64,000 nucleotides of DNA from JBBRYW01 sp038237235. Lineage in GTDB: Bacteria > Actinomycetota > Thermoleophilia > Gaiellales > Gaiellaceae. This document shows positions 17,052-25,145 of this stretch, one piece after another; the first letter of the stretch is position 1, and every line of letters begins with the position of its first letter. The stretch is from assembly GCA_038237235.1 (NCBI GenBank), contig JBBRYW010000002.1, positions 17,467 through 81,466 on the forward strand, given 5' to 3'. A program made the position numbers and the translations under genes. The notes beneath the pieces are model-generated. The model saw only the letters and a list, made by a program, of their open reading frames with translations, did not search any database and was not told the DNA's origin.

Positions 17052-17426
17052 TCACGCTCGTAGGAGACCTCGCGACCCAGCGCGGAGCAGACGCGCAAGG
17101 ATGCCGCGCCCGGAGCTGTTTGTGTGCGACCGCTCCTCTTCGGTCGGGACAACCTTCACGCCGCGCCAGAACGCGATGCGACCGCGCACGGCCTCAGCGG
17201 CAGGCTTCGGCTCGGGGTAGTACCAGGCGGCGTCAACGTTGCTCGCTCCGCCAATCTCGAGCGTGTAGTAGTTCGCCCTGCCCTTCCAGGGACAGACGGT
17301 CTGTCTGTCACTCTCGACGAGATACTCGCTCTTGACGGACTCGAGCGAGAAATAGTGGTTTCTTTCGACGACGACGGTGTCGTCACTCTCGGCGATCACC
17401 GCGCCGTTCCAGATCGCTCTCGGCAT
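17052..17426 (-). CDS. DUF427 family protein
   Basis: 124 residues. The conserved DUF427 core is seen: MPRAIWNGAVIAESDDTVVVE at the start, then NHYFSLESVKSEYLVES, CPWKGRANYYTL and AAWYYPEPKPAAEAVRGRIAFWRGV. The fold is a small beta barrel of unknown biochemical function, often next to redox or metal genes. It lies 71 bp upstream of merA in the same direction with the operator between them, so merA probably has its own promoter. The basic C-terminal tail after VVPTEEE is not part of the family core and may be a fusion to non-family sequence. Confidence 0.85.
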   Translation of the reverse strand: MPRAIWNGAVIAESDDTVVVERNHYFSLESVKSEYLVESDRQTVCPWKGRANYYTLEIGGASNVDAAWYYPEPKPAAEAVRGRIAFWRGVKVVPTEEERSHTNSSGRGILARLLRAGSRGLLRA

Positions 17427-17586
17427 GCTGAAATGTGACCCCTCTCTTGATTCGTTGACGTTCTCGATGCGTTAGATGAGGACGTCGGCGGCGGAGATTC
17501 TCGCGGGTGCTCACGACGTGAGTCCGCTCGGTCCATTGCCTGCATCGCTTCTGGCCTCGACCCCATCCAAGAAGACTGTGAGGCCA

Positions 17587-17835
17587 ATGATCTTGCAGGG
17601 CTCGTGTGAGGAGACCGCCGAGTTGATGTCGGAGCACCTCGAAGACACGCTACGCGGCCTGCCTCGCTGGCGTGTCCTCCGTCACCTCGCTCGCTGCGTC
17701 CACTGCCCGGAGGTGCTGCGAAGCTTGCGCGCGACGATCGATGTCCTGCAACGGATCGGGCGCCACCAAGCGGCTGCTGACCCGTCTATCGCGGACGCGA
17801 TCGTCGAGCGCCTAAGGAGGGAAGGCGACCTCTGA
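17587..17835 (+). CDS. zf-HC2 anti-sigma-like zinc-finger protein, orphan
   Basis: 82 residues from the chosen ATG. It has the zinc-binding anti-sigma pattern: SCEETAELMSEHLEDTLRG, then HLARCVHC (HxxxCxxC), and a short helix. No membrane helix and no sigma gene are adjacent. A similar protein sits beside an ECF sigma gene at 24.5 kb. The N-terminal extension possible from 17476 has no family similarity. It could titrate the sigma factor encoded elsewhere, or be a remnant of a pair. A 44-codon open frame (17842-17976) follows without recognisable content. Confidence 0.6.
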   Translation: MILQGSCEETAELMSEHLEDTLRGLPRWRVLRHLARCVHCPEVLRSLRATIDVLQRIGRHQAAADPSIADAIVERLRREGDL

Positions 17836-18011
17836 CGCCGCCGGTGCGTCGTTACATCGCGTTCATGCGACTTGGCCCAACGGCGCGGACGTGCGCCGCC
17901 GCGAGCGCGTCGTTCGCGGAGGCGCCGGATTTGCTGCCTGAGGCGAAGACAGCACTCCTGCATCTAACCGGCATGTAGTCGACGCCGACAGCGCGAGCGA
18001 AGGGAGACGGG

Positions 18012-19541
18012 ATGGCGACGGTGGAGGGACCGACGAAGGTCGATCGGAACGAGGTCTTTCTCGAGTACACGAAGTCGATCTGCCCGGTCTGCAAGACGGT
18101 GATCGATGCGGAGGTGAACATCCGCGAGAACCGGGTGATCATGCGCAAGCGCTGTGCCGAGCATGGCCTGTTCGAGGCGCTCGTCTACTCGGACGCCGAG
18201 CTGTACATGGCGCAGCAGCGGTTCAACAAGCCGGGGACGTTGCCGCTCGAGTTCCAGACCGAGGTGAAGGACGGCTGCCCGCTCGACTGCGGCCTGTGCC
18301 CGGAGCACAAGCAGCACTCGTGCCTGGGCATCATCGAGGTGAACACCGCCTGCAACCTCGACTGCCCGATCTGCTTCGCCGACTCGGGCCATCAGCCGGA
18401 CGGCTACGGGCTGACGCTGGAGCAGGTGGAGTACATGATCGACGTCTTCGTCGCGGCGGAGGGCACTCCGGAGGTGATCCAGTTCTCGGGCGGCGAGCCG
18501 AGCATCCATCCGCGGATCGTCGAGTTCATCGAGGCCGCGCAGGCGCGCGGGATCGGCACGGTGATGCTGAACACGAACGGGATTCGGCTCGCCAAGGACC
18601 GCCGCTTCGTCGCCGAGCTCGAGCGGCTGCAGCCGCACATCTACCTCCAGTTCGACGGCTTCGAGCAGGCGACGCACCTGGCGATCCGAGGCAAGGACCT
18701 GCGCGAGCTGAAGGAGCGGGCGCTCGCGAACTGCGCCCAGGCCGGGTTGAAGGTGACCCTGGTGGCGGCGATCGAGCAGGGCGTGAACGAGCACGAGGTA
18801 GGCGCGATCGTGCGCTACGGCGTGACACACGAGGCGGTCAAGTCGATCGTCTTTCAGCCGGTCACGCACTCCGGCCGCCATGTCGAGTTCGATCCGTTGA
18901 ACCGGCTCACGAACGCGGACGTGATGAAGCTGGTCTGCGCGCAGCTGCCGGAGTGGTTCCGGCTGAGCGACTTCGTGCCGGTGCCGTGCTGCTTCCCGAC
19001 CTGCCGCTCGATGAGCTACATGCTCGTCGACGGCGACGGAGTGATCCCGTTCACGCGTCTGCTCGACGTCGAGGACCACCTCGACTACGTCGCGAACCGG
19101 ATCAACCCCGACCCCGCGGTGCGGGGCGCGCTCGAGAAAATGTTTTCCTCGTCGGCGACGCCGGGGGCCGAGCAGGCGCTCGTCCTGTGCGAGTCGTGCG
19201 GGATCGACCTGCCCGAGGCGCTGCGCGACATTCAGAGCCACTTCTTCATGCTCGTCGTCCAGGACTTCCAGGATCCCTACACGCTGAACGTGCGTCAACT
19301 GATGAAGTGCTGCGTCGAGGAGATCACCCCGGACGGCCGGCTGATCCCGTTCTGCGCCTACAACTCGGTCGGCTACCGCGAGCAGGTACGGGCGCAGATG
19401 TCCGGCGTCGCCGTCGATCCGGTCGTGCCGAACGCGACGCCCCTGCAGCCGCTGCTGCACCCGACCCGCTACGGCTCACGCACGGCGAACGGGAACGGCG
19501 GCGGCCGCCGTGACGCGACGAACGTGGGGCGACGGCTGTGA
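18012..19541 (+). CDS. Radical SAM enzyme of the tetraether synthase-like (MJ0619) family
   Basis: 509 residues. Radical SAM cluster CNLDCPICF (Cys114, 118, 121) and the SAM-binding GGEP (FSGGEPSIHP). Before it lie extra cysteines in an order typical of the archaeal/bacterial MJ0619-type family: SICPVC (24, 27), RCAEHG (48), DGCPLDCGLCPEHKQHSC (89, 93, 96, 104). A C-terminal CESCGIDLP and MKCCVEE probably hold auxiliary clusters. The best-studied relative joins lipid chains in tetraether synthesis. Next genes are a methyltransferase and a CDP-alcohol phosphatidyltransferase with overlapping starts, so a membrane-lipid modification is the leading hypothesis; substrate unproved. GGGAGACGGG lies just before the ATG. 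Confidence 0.78.
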   Translation: MATVEGPTKVDRNEVFLEYTKSICPVCKTVIDAEVNIRENRVIMRKRCAEHGLFEALVYSDAELYMAQQRFNKPGTLPLEFQTEVKDGCPLDCGLCPEHKQHSCLGIIEVNTACNLDCPICFADSGHQPDGYGLTLEQVEYMIDVFVAAEGTPEVIQFSGGEPSIHPRIVEFIEAAQARGIGTVMLNTNGIRLAKDRRFVAELERLQPHIYLQFDGFEQATHLAIRGKDLRELKERALANCAQAGLKVTLVAAIEQGVNEHEVGAIVRYGVTHEAVKSIVFQPVTHSGRHVEFDPLNRLTNADVMKLVCAQLPEWFRLSDFVPVPCCFPTCRSMSYMLVDGDGVIPFTRLLDVEDHLDYVANRINPDPAVRGALEKMFSSSATPGAEQALVLCESCGIDLPEALRDIQSHFFMLVVQDFQDPYTLNVRQLMKCCVEEITPDGRLIPFCAYNSVGYREQVRAQMSGVAVDPVVPNATPLQPLLHPTRYGSRTANGNGGGRRDATNVGRRL

Positions 19542-20269
19542 TGCTCGCCGCTGAAGAGGTCAAGGCCTGCTGCGCAACCGCCTACTCGAGCACCGCAGCA
19601 TGGTTCCTGCTCGGCGACTCCTTCCACCCAGGCGGGGCGGCGCTGACCTCACGGCTGATCGCAGCGCTCCAGGTCGGGCCGGGACAGACAGTCGTCGACG
19701 TCGCAAGCGGCCCCGGCTCGAGCGCGCTCCAGCTCGCGCGCGAGACCAGCTGCGACGTGATCGCAGTCGACCTCTCGCCAAGCGCGGTAGACGACCCACG
19801 CGTGCGCGTGGTCGTCGGCGACGCCGAGGCCCTGCCGCTCGACGACGCATCGGTCGACGGCGCGCTCTGCGAATGCGCGCTTTGCACCTTCCCCGACAAG
19901 GAACGCGCGGCCGCCGAGCTAGCGCGTGTGCTCCGGCCGGGCGCACGCCTGGCGCTCTCGGACATGCTCGTCGAGGGGCCCCTGCCGACAGAGCTGACCT
20001 CGCTGCAGGCCTGGGTCGCCTGCATCGCCGACGCACGACCGCTCGAAGAGGTCGCAACGCTCCTCGAACGCAGCGGCCTCACCGTCGAACAGACCGTGCG
20101 GCACGACGACGCGCTCGCCACCCTGCTAGAGCGCGTACGCGCCCGGCTGCGCGTCGCCCGCTTCCTCTCACCCGACGGGGCGCGCCGCGGGATCGAGCTC
20201 ATCGACGCCGCGCGCGCCGCGTACGAAGCGGGTTTGCTCGGCTACGGTTCGATCATCGCGCGCCGGTGA
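19538..20269 (+). CDS. SAM-dependent methyltransferase, ArsM-like cysteines
   Basis: 243 residues, class I methyltransferase. Motif I TVVDVASGPGSSALQLA, acidic end VIAVDLSPSAV, motif II-like GDAEALPLDDASVDGALCECALCTF, then ELARVLRPGARLALSDM. Cysteines in KACCATAYS, CECALC and WVACIAD resemble the thiol ligands of arsenite methyltransferases, but the spacing is not the same, so arsenic is only one option. GTG start overlaps the radical SAM stop (GTGATG), and the next gene starts on its own stop (GTGA). The tight three-gene coupling suggests one pathway, probably methylation of a lipid or metal(loid) intermediate. Confidence 0.72.
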   Translation: MMLAAEEVKACCATAYSSTAAWFLLGDSFHPGGAALTSRLIAALQVGPGQTVVDVASGPGSSALQLARETSCDVIAVDLSPSAVDDPRVRVVVGDAEALPLDDASVDGALCECALCTFPDKERAAAELARVLRPGARLALSDMLVEGPLPTELTSLQAWVACIADARPLEEVATLLERSGLTVEQTVRHDDALATLLERVRARLRVARFLSPDGARRGIELIDAARAAYEAGLLGYGSIIARR

Positions 20270-21066
20270 ACGAAGGCGACGCCTGGACGGCCGAGGTGCT
20301 CGCCCAACTCAAGGCCGGGCACTTCTCCCCGCGCGCTTGGTCGAGCTTCCTCGCCCGCTCGTTCGCGCGGGCGCGCGAGGCGCGGGCCGAGCGGCGCCAC
20401 GAGCATCGGCAAACACTCGCGCTCGGCGCGCTCGGCCTCGCGGCCTGGACGGGAGTGGCGCTCGCCGGCCGGCCCTGGCTCGCGCTCGTGGGCGTGCTCT
20501 GGTGGGTGCTCGTGACACTGATGCTCGACTGGCACCTCGGGATGCTCGACGAGCAGCACCGACTCGGGCTCGCGAACATGCTCTCGATTCTGCGCGCCGG
20601 AGTCATTCCGGTCCTGCCCGTGCTCCCGCCGGCGCTGCTCGCAGCGGTGCTGATCGCGGCCGGGGTGCTCGACGGGCTCGACGGGCCGATCGCCCGCGCC
20701 CGCGGCGAGACGACGCGGCTCGGGCACTGGCTCGACGGCGGCGTCGACGGCCTCGTCCTCGGCGCCGCGGCCGTCGGCGCCGCCCGCGGCGGCGTCCTGC
20801 CGCTCTGGGCCGCCGCCCTCGTGCTGGCCCGGCACGGGCTGCAATGGCTGGTCGTGGCCGCGGCCTACTTCGCGCAAGCCCGTCCGCCCGCCCTCGACGC
20901 GGTCGTCCCCGGGAAGCTGCCGGGGCTCGTCCTCTTCGCAGGACTCGCGCTCGCCGCTCTCCACCTGCCGGGCGCCACGGCGCTCGTCGCGCTCGGCTCG
21001 CTCGGAGGGCTCGCAACGTTCGCGCTCACCCTGCTCCGCTCCCGCCCGGCGGAGGCGGTCCCGTGA
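20266..21066 (+). CDS. CDP-alcohol phosphatidyltransferase
   Basis: 266-residue membrane enzyme. It carries the full CDP-OH-P signature with all four aspartates: LDGLDGPIARARGETTRLGH and then WLDGGVDG (D-x2-DG-x2-AR-x8-G-x3-D-x3-D). Six hydrophobic helices follow the N-terminal cytosolic helix (RAREARAERRHEHRQ). These enzymes transfer a phosphoalcohol from a CDP-lipid or CDP-alcohol to a second alcohol, making phospholipid head groups. The GTG at 20266 overlaps the methyltransferase TGA. With the radical SAM enzyme upstream, this supports a dedicated membrane-lipid operon. Confidence 0.85.
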   Translation: MNEGDAWTAEVLAQLKAGHFSPRAWSSFLARSFARAREARAERRHEHRQTLALGALGLAAWTGVALAGRPWLALVGVLWWVLVTLMLDWHLGMLDEQHRLGLANMLSILRAGVIPVLPVLPPALLAAVLIAAGVLDGLDGPIARARGETTRLGHWLDGGVDGLVLGAAAVGAARGGVLPLWAAALVLARHGLQWLVVAAAYFAQARPPALDAVVPGKLPGLVLFAGLALAALHLPGATALVALGSLGGLATFALTLLRSRPAEAVP

Positions 21067-21176
21067 CCTGGCTCGTGCTCGCGCTGGTGGTAGCGCTCGC
21101 GTTCGCGAACGGCGCCAACGACAACTTCAAAGGCGCCGCGACGATCCGCCTCGGCTTCTATGTGATCCTCGGCTGA
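21063..21176 (+). pseudogene. PiT phosphate permease N-terminal fragment
   Basis: 37 codons from a GTG overlapping the CDP-alcohol transferase stop (GTGA). VALAFANGANDNFKG is the unmistakable first helix of the PiT/Pho4 inorganic phosphate transporters, whose normal length is above 300 residues. The frame ends at a TGA where a second protein (DedA-like) begins. The join looks like a deletion that fused the start of one membrane gene to the body of another. Confidence 0.7.
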
Positions 21177-21562
21177 GTGCTCGCACTCTTCGTCCACGTC
21201 CCGACGAGCGTCGGCTACTGGCTCGTCTTCCTGCTCGTGACGGGTGAGACCGCCGCGGCGAGGAGTTCTTCGAGCGGCACGGGCCGAAGGCCGTCTTCCT
21301 CGCCCGCTGGATCCCCGGCCTACGCCTCGTCGGCGCCTGGTTTGCCGGCGCCGCGCGGATGCGCTGGCGTACGTTCCTGCCGTGGAACGCGCTCGGCGGC
21401 ATCTGCTGGTCGGCCTCGATCTCCGGCAGCGCGTACCTGGTCGGACACACGGCCGGCGGCGTCTTCGCCGCAATCGGCGCGGCGCTCAGCGTAGCCATCG
21501 TGCTCGCCGTCGCACACCGGTTCTGGCGTCGCCGGGGCGACGGTGGGATGCCGCGGCGGTGA
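21177..21562 (+). pseudogene. DedA/SNARE-associated membrane protein remnant, frameshifted
   Basis: Body of a DedA-family protein: TSVGYWLVFLLVTGE at the start, then in another frame EEFFERHGPKAVFLARWIPG (FxRx-PG motif region), RLVGAWFAGAARMRWRTFLP, GICWSASISGSAYLVG and two last helices. The frame switch is near 21253. DedA proteins flip undecaprenyl phosphate or phospholipids. The start is missing, replaced by the PiT fragment. The stop overlaps the GTG of the following glutaredoxin fragment. Confidence 0.65.
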
Positions 21563-21684
21563 AGCTGTACCGCTGCAAGGCGCCGACCGACCGGCTCTGC
21601 CCCTGCGGTGAGTTGCGCGGGGAGCTGAAGGCTGCCGGGCATGAGTTCGAGGTCGAGCGGATGCGGGCCGGCCATCCCGGCTGA
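21559..21684 (+). pseudogene. Glutaredoxin-like N-terminal fragment
   Basis: 41 residues beginning VKLYRCKAPTDRLCPCGELR, the first strand and helix of a Grx/GST-N domain with a CPC-type site, followed by ELKAAGHEFEVERM. The normal domain is about 80 residues; the TGA cuts it after the second strand. GTG overlaps the DedA remnant stop. Confidence 0.5.
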
Positions 21685-21745
21685 GCAGGCGCGCGAGGCT
21701 CATCGCCTGTGTGGCTGCTGCCGACAACGAGCATCTTCCCGCACG

Positions 21746-23170
21746 TCAGTCTACTTCGGCCAGCAGCCGCCCGAGCGGCGAAATCTGCGACTCCGCCTGC
21801 TGCACGGCGAGACCCATCGTCGGATAGGCGTGGATCGTCTGCGCGAGCCGGCCGGCGAAGCAGCGCGTCCGCATCGCGAGCGCGCACTCCTGGATCAGCT
21901 CGCCCGCGCGCGGACCGACGATCTGCGCCCCGACCAGCACGCCGCCACCGAGGCGGCCCAGCACGAAGCGACGCGCAGAAACGAGTTTCACGAAGCCGGC
22001 CGGCCGCTCCATGATGCGTGCCCGGTCGACGTGGCTCATCGGGAAGACGTGCACCTCGACGTCCTTGTGTTGCTCGCGTGCCTCCGCCTCTTTCAGGCCG
22101 ACATGGGCGACCTCTGGATCGGTGAACGTGACCCACGGAACGACACGCTCGTCCTTCTTCGCACGCCCGCCGGCGGCGTTGCGGCCGGCGACGATCCCCT
22201 CGTGCGAGGCGACGTGCGTGAACTGGAGCCCACCTGTGATGTCGCCTGCGGCATACATGTGCGACAGGCTCGTGCGGCAGCGCTCGTCGACCTCCACGCA
22301 GCCGCGGTCGAGCTCGAGCTCGAGCCCCAATCCCTGGGCGGAGCTCTTGCGCCCGGCTGCGACGAGCAGCGCGTCGCAGACCACCTCGTCGCCGTTCAGC
22401 CGGAGCACCGTCTCGCCCTCGCGTCGCGCGACAGACTTGACCCCGGCGCCGAGCCGCAGGTCGAGGCCCTCCTCGCGCAAGGCCTGCGCGACGAGCTCGC
22501 CCGCCTCGGGCTCGTCCCTTGGCAGCAGGCGCTCGAGCAGCTCGACCACCGTCACCTCGCTGCCAAGGCGGCAGAACGCCTGCGCGAGCTCGAGCCCGAT
22601 CGGCCCGCCGCCCAGGACGGCGAGCCGCCGCGGCAGCCGCTCGAGTTCGAAGATCGTCTTGTTCGTGAGGAACGGCACCTCCGCCAGGCCGTCTACCGGC
22701 GGCACCGCCGGCAGACTGCCGGTCGCGAGCACGAAGCGCCGCCCCCGAAGCGTCCGTTCCCCGACCTCGAGCCTGTGCTCGTCGGCGAAGCGGGCGCCGC
22801 CGTGGACGACCTCGATCCCGGCCCTCGTGAAGCGCTCGTCGCGCTCGTCGCGCGCGATCGCCTCGACGATCCGCGCCCGGCGGCGCATGATCGCCGCGAA
22901 GTCGAGCTCCGGGACGCTGCCGATGATCCCCTCGGCCGCGGCGCGGCGGGCGTCCTGTGCGAGCTGGGCGACCTCGATCAGCGCCTTCGAGGGCACGCAG
23001 CCATAAAAGGTGCAGTCGCCGCCGATCCTCGGCTCCTGCTCCACGAGCGCGACCGAGGCGCCCTCGTGCCGGGCCGCAAGCGCAGCAGTCAGACCGGCGG
23101 TGCCCCCGCCGACGACGATCACGTCGAAGCTCACGGTCGTTAGATGCGCTCGTACAGCGGTTGGATTCAT
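21746..23170 (-). CDS. Pyridine nucleotide-disulfide oxidoreductase (MerA/Lpd-like)
   Basis: 474 residues. FAD motif VIVVGGGTAGLTAALAARHEG, redox disulfide IGGDCTFYGCVPSKALIEVA, NAD(P) motif LAVLGGGPIGLELAQAFCRLG, second FAD motif HMYAAGDITGGLQFTHVASHEG, and a C-terminal QTIHAYPTMGLAVQQA that keeps the catalytic His-x4-Pro region of lipoamide dehydrogenases. It lacks the MerA CC tail. Third flavin disulfide reductase of the island. ATG 23170 is used; a GTG at 23134-23136 just before SFDVIVVGGG is an alternative. Divergent from the HAD gene. Confidence 0.85.
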   Translation of the reverse strand: MNPTAVRAHLTTVSFDVIVVGGGTAGLTAALAARHEGASVALVEQEPRIGGDCTFYGCVPSKALIEVAQLAQDARRAAAEGIIGSVPELDFAAIMRRRARIVEAIARDERDERFTRAGIEVVHGGARFADEHRLEVGERTLRGRRFVLATGSLPAVPPVDGLAEVPFLTNKTIFELERLPRRLAVLGGGPIGLELAQAFCRLGSEVTVVELLERLLPRDEPEAGELVAQALREEGLDLRLGAGVKSVARREGETVLRLNGDEVVCDALLVAAGRKSSAQGLGLELELDRGCVEVDERCRTSLSHMYAAGDITGGLQFTHVASHEGIVAGRNAAGGRAKKDERVVPWVTFTDPEVAHVGLKEAEAREQHKDVEVHVFPMSHVDRARIMERPAGFVKLVSARRFVLGRLGGGVLVGAQIVGPRAGELIQECALAMRTRCFAGRLAQTIHAYPTMGLAVQQAESQISPLGRLLAEVD

Positions 23171-23276
23171 CGTCTCTGTCAGCGTTCCCCCCGTGCCGCA
23201 CACACTCCGCCGCTCACGTGTTCTCCGCGCACGAGCCGGGCAGGCTCGAGCCAACCGACAAAAAGGAGGCCGATCG

Positions 23277-23957
23277 ATGGCCCGTCCGGCGCTTGTCATC
23301 TTCGACGTCAACGAGACGCTCTCCGACCTGGAGCCGCTGCGCGCCCGCTTCGAGCATGTCGGCGCGCCGGGACAGCTGCTGGAGGTGTGGTTCGCGAGCA
23401 CGCTTCGCGACGGCTTCGCGCTCGCCGCAGCCGGCGCCTACGCCGGTTTCCGCTCGGTGGCGGCGGCGGTGTTGCGCGGACAGCTCGCGCAGGTCGACGC
23501 GCTGCAAAGACCGACCGAAGACGCTGTGGAGTACGTGCTCGACGGCTTTGCCGAGCTCGATGTCCACCCCGACGTGGCAGAGGGTATGCGCCGGCTCGCG
23601 CAGGCCGACGTGCGGATGGTGACGCTGAGCAACGGAGCCGCCGAGATCGCCGCGAGGCTGCTCGAGCGCGCCGCCCTCGCCGACCTGGTTGAGCGCTGCC
23701 TGTCGGTCGACGAGGTGCGCCGCTGGAAGCCGGCCCCGGAGCGCTGCCTGCACGCCGCCAGCGCGTGCGGCGTCCCACCTGAGCGGTGCGCGCTCATCGC
23801 GGTGCACCCGTGGGACATCGACGGCGCAAAGCGAGCCGGGCTGAAGGCGGGCTGGCTGAACCGGCGGAACAGCCCTTACCCGACAGTCTTCCGGCCGCCG
23901 GACGCGAGCGGCGAATCGCTCGGCACGCTCGCCGACGCTCTCCTTCTGTCGGCGTGA
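23277..23957 (+). CDS. HAD-superfamily hydrolase, haloacid dehalogenase type II-like
   Basis: 226 residues. Nucleophile motif VIFDVNETLSDLEPLR, motif II TLSNGAAEIA, motif III Lys in RWKPAPE, and the motif IV position HPWDIDGAKRAGLKAGWLNR, all in the order of L-2-haloacid dehalogenases. The usual second Asp of phosphatases is absent (DVNET), as in dehalogenases. Cytosolic hydrolysis of a C-halogen or a phosphoester is likely; the substrate is unproved. Excellent AAGGAGG 8 nt upstream of the ATG. Divergent from the flavoprotein gene and tail-to-tail with the ECF sigma gene. Confidence 0.85.
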   Translation: MARPALVIFDVNETLSDLEPLRARFEHVGAPGQLLEVWFASTLRDGFALAAAGAYAGFRSVAAAVLRGQLAQVDALQRPTEDAVEYVLDGFAELDVHPDVAEGMRRLAQADVRMVTLSNGAAEIAARLLERAALADLVERCLSVDEVRRWKPAPERCLHAASACGVPPERCALIAVHPWDIDGAKRAGLKAGWLNRRNSPYPTVFRPPDASGESLGTLADALLLSA

Positions 23958-23976
23958 AAGCGGCCCGGCAGCCGTC

Positions 23977-24552
23977 TCACTGGTCGTGCTCCCAACGTTC
24001 GAGAGCCTCCCTCAGCTGCATGCGCCCGCGGTGGATCCTGCTCTTCGCCGCTGCGAGGGAGATCTCGAGTGCCGTGGCGACCTCTTCGTTCGAGAGGCCT
24101 TCGACGTCTCGCAGCACGACCGCCGTTCGATAGTCGATCGGTAGCTGGCGCAGCCGCTCGATCAGGAAGGCGCGCGCGCCTGCGGCCGCGTACGCGTCCT
24201 CTCCGCCCGCGACCATCGTCTCCTGGAGCTCGCTCGTCGGAAGCGTCTTGCGTCTGCGGCGCATCAGTGCCTCGTTGACGGCGATCCGGTACAGCCAGGT
24301 GTAGGGCGCGGCGTCGCCGCGGAAGCGCTCCAGGTTTCGCCACGCCTGCATGAACGTGTCCTGCACCGCTTCGTCGACATCCCGCGCGTCGTCGAGCAGC
24401 CGGTAGAGAACGGTGCGGATCCGTCGCTCGAAGGTGCGCACGAACTCGGCGAAGGCCTCGAGGTCGCCGTCCTTCGCCTGCTCAAGCAGTTCGCGTTCTG
24501 TCAATGCCACGGCTGGACGATCGTAGTGGCGGAATCGTTCGCGCCCGACCAC
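23977..24552 (-). CDS. ECF sigma-70 family RNA polymerase sigma factor
   Basis: 191 residues at most. Region 2: DLEAFAEFVRTFERRIRTVLYRLLDDARDVDEAVQDTF in pieces, with the -10-binding QAWRNLERFRG. Region 4: LPIDYRTAVVLRDVEGLSNEEVA with the helix-turn-helix to SRIHRGR. It directs polymerase to its regulon. A GTG at 24510 (VALTEREL...) is a more likely start than the ATG at 24552, since the divergent anti-sigma gene starts at 24576 and leaves room for promoters only with the shorter version. Regulated presumably by the adjacent zinc-finger protein. Confidence 0.88.
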   Translation of the reverse strand: MVGRERFRHYDRPAVALTERELLEQAKDGDLEAFAEFVRTFERRIRTVLYRLLDDARDVDEAVQDTFMQAWRNLERFRGDAAPYTWLYRIAVNEALMRRRRKTLPTSELQETMVAGGEDAYAAAGARAFLIERLRQLPIDYRTAVVLRDVEGLSNEEVATALEISLAAAKSRIHRGRMQLREALERWEHDQ

Positions 24553-24575
24553 GCATCTACGATGAAGAGGACCGG

Positions 24576-24842
24576 ATGAGATCGCTGATGGACATGATGG
24601 TCGGGTCGTGCATGGAGACGCGCGAGCAGCTCTCGGCTCATCTCGAGGGAGAGCTGACGGGTCTGCGCCGCCTGCGCGTGCGTCTCCATCTCGCCGGTTG
24701 CTCCGTCTGCTCGGCTGGCGCCCGGTCGCTGCGCAAGACGATCGAACGGTTGCATCAGCTCGATCAGGCCTTCGCGCCGGGCCCGTCGCCGTCGGTCGTC
24801 CCGGCCGTCCTCGAGCGGATTCGCGAATCCCGCCAGGAGTGA
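24576..24842 (+). CDS. zf-HC2 anti-sigma factor
   Basis: 88 residues: SCMETREQLSAHLEGELTGL, then HLAGCSVC (HxxxCxxC zinc ligand set), and a long helix (SLRKTIERLHQLDQAF). No membrane segment, so a cytosolic zinc-type anti-sigma that can sense oxidants or metals through its zinc thiolates. Divergent from the ECF sigma gene, its likely partner. It resembles the orphan protein at 17.6 kb in length and layout, pointing to duplication within the island. Confidence 0.75.
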   Translation: MRSLMDMMVGSCMETREQLSAHLEGELTGLRRLRVRLHLAGCSVCSAGARSLRKTIERLHQLDQAFAPGPSPSVVPAVLERIRESRQE

Positions 24843-24907
24843 TCTCGGCTGATCACCCCGGCGAAGGACGCCCGCGGGGGAGAGTCATCGAGGGGATCGC
24901 TTTCTGC

Positions 24908-25114
24908 ATGGAGCGGCCGAACCTGCGGCGCACCTGCACGATCGCTCTGATCGTCGGTTGTGTCCTCACCTTGATCAACCAGGGTGACATCTTGATCGAA
25001 GGCCGTGCGACGGCTGGAACGGCGGTCAAGATCGTCCTCAACTTCTGCGTCCCCTTCATCGTCTCGAACCTGGGCGTCATCACGGGCAGCCGCACGGTCT
25101 CCGGTCCGCGATGA
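24908..25114 (+). CDS. NrtS-like nitrate/nitrite transporter
   Basis: 68-residue membrane protein with two helices: RTCTIALIVGCVLTLINQGD and a second VKIVLNFCVPFIVSNLGV. The central LINQGD followed by a short loop and a second helix with VPF.VSN is the NrtS family pattern (small nitrate/nitrite permease-type proteins). ATG 24908 follows a Met-free stretch; an upstream extension has no family match. It sits 65 bp after the anti-sigma gene. Confidence 0.72.
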   Translation: MERPNLRRTCTIALIVGCVLTLINQGDILIEGRATAGTAVKIVLNFCVPFIVSNLGVITGSRTVSGPR

Positions 25115-25145
25115 TCAGTAGATACAGACGCGGGGCGGAGATCGG

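Noticed and set aside
17383..17637. 84-codon frame on the minus strand near DUF427
   Set aside because: No motif, antisense to the zinc-finger gene's 5' end, composition unlike coding DNA here.
17842..17976. 44-codon frame after the orphan zinc-finger gene
   Set aside because: It ends in LLPEAKTALLHLTGM without a ribosome-binding site or known family; treated as non-coding.
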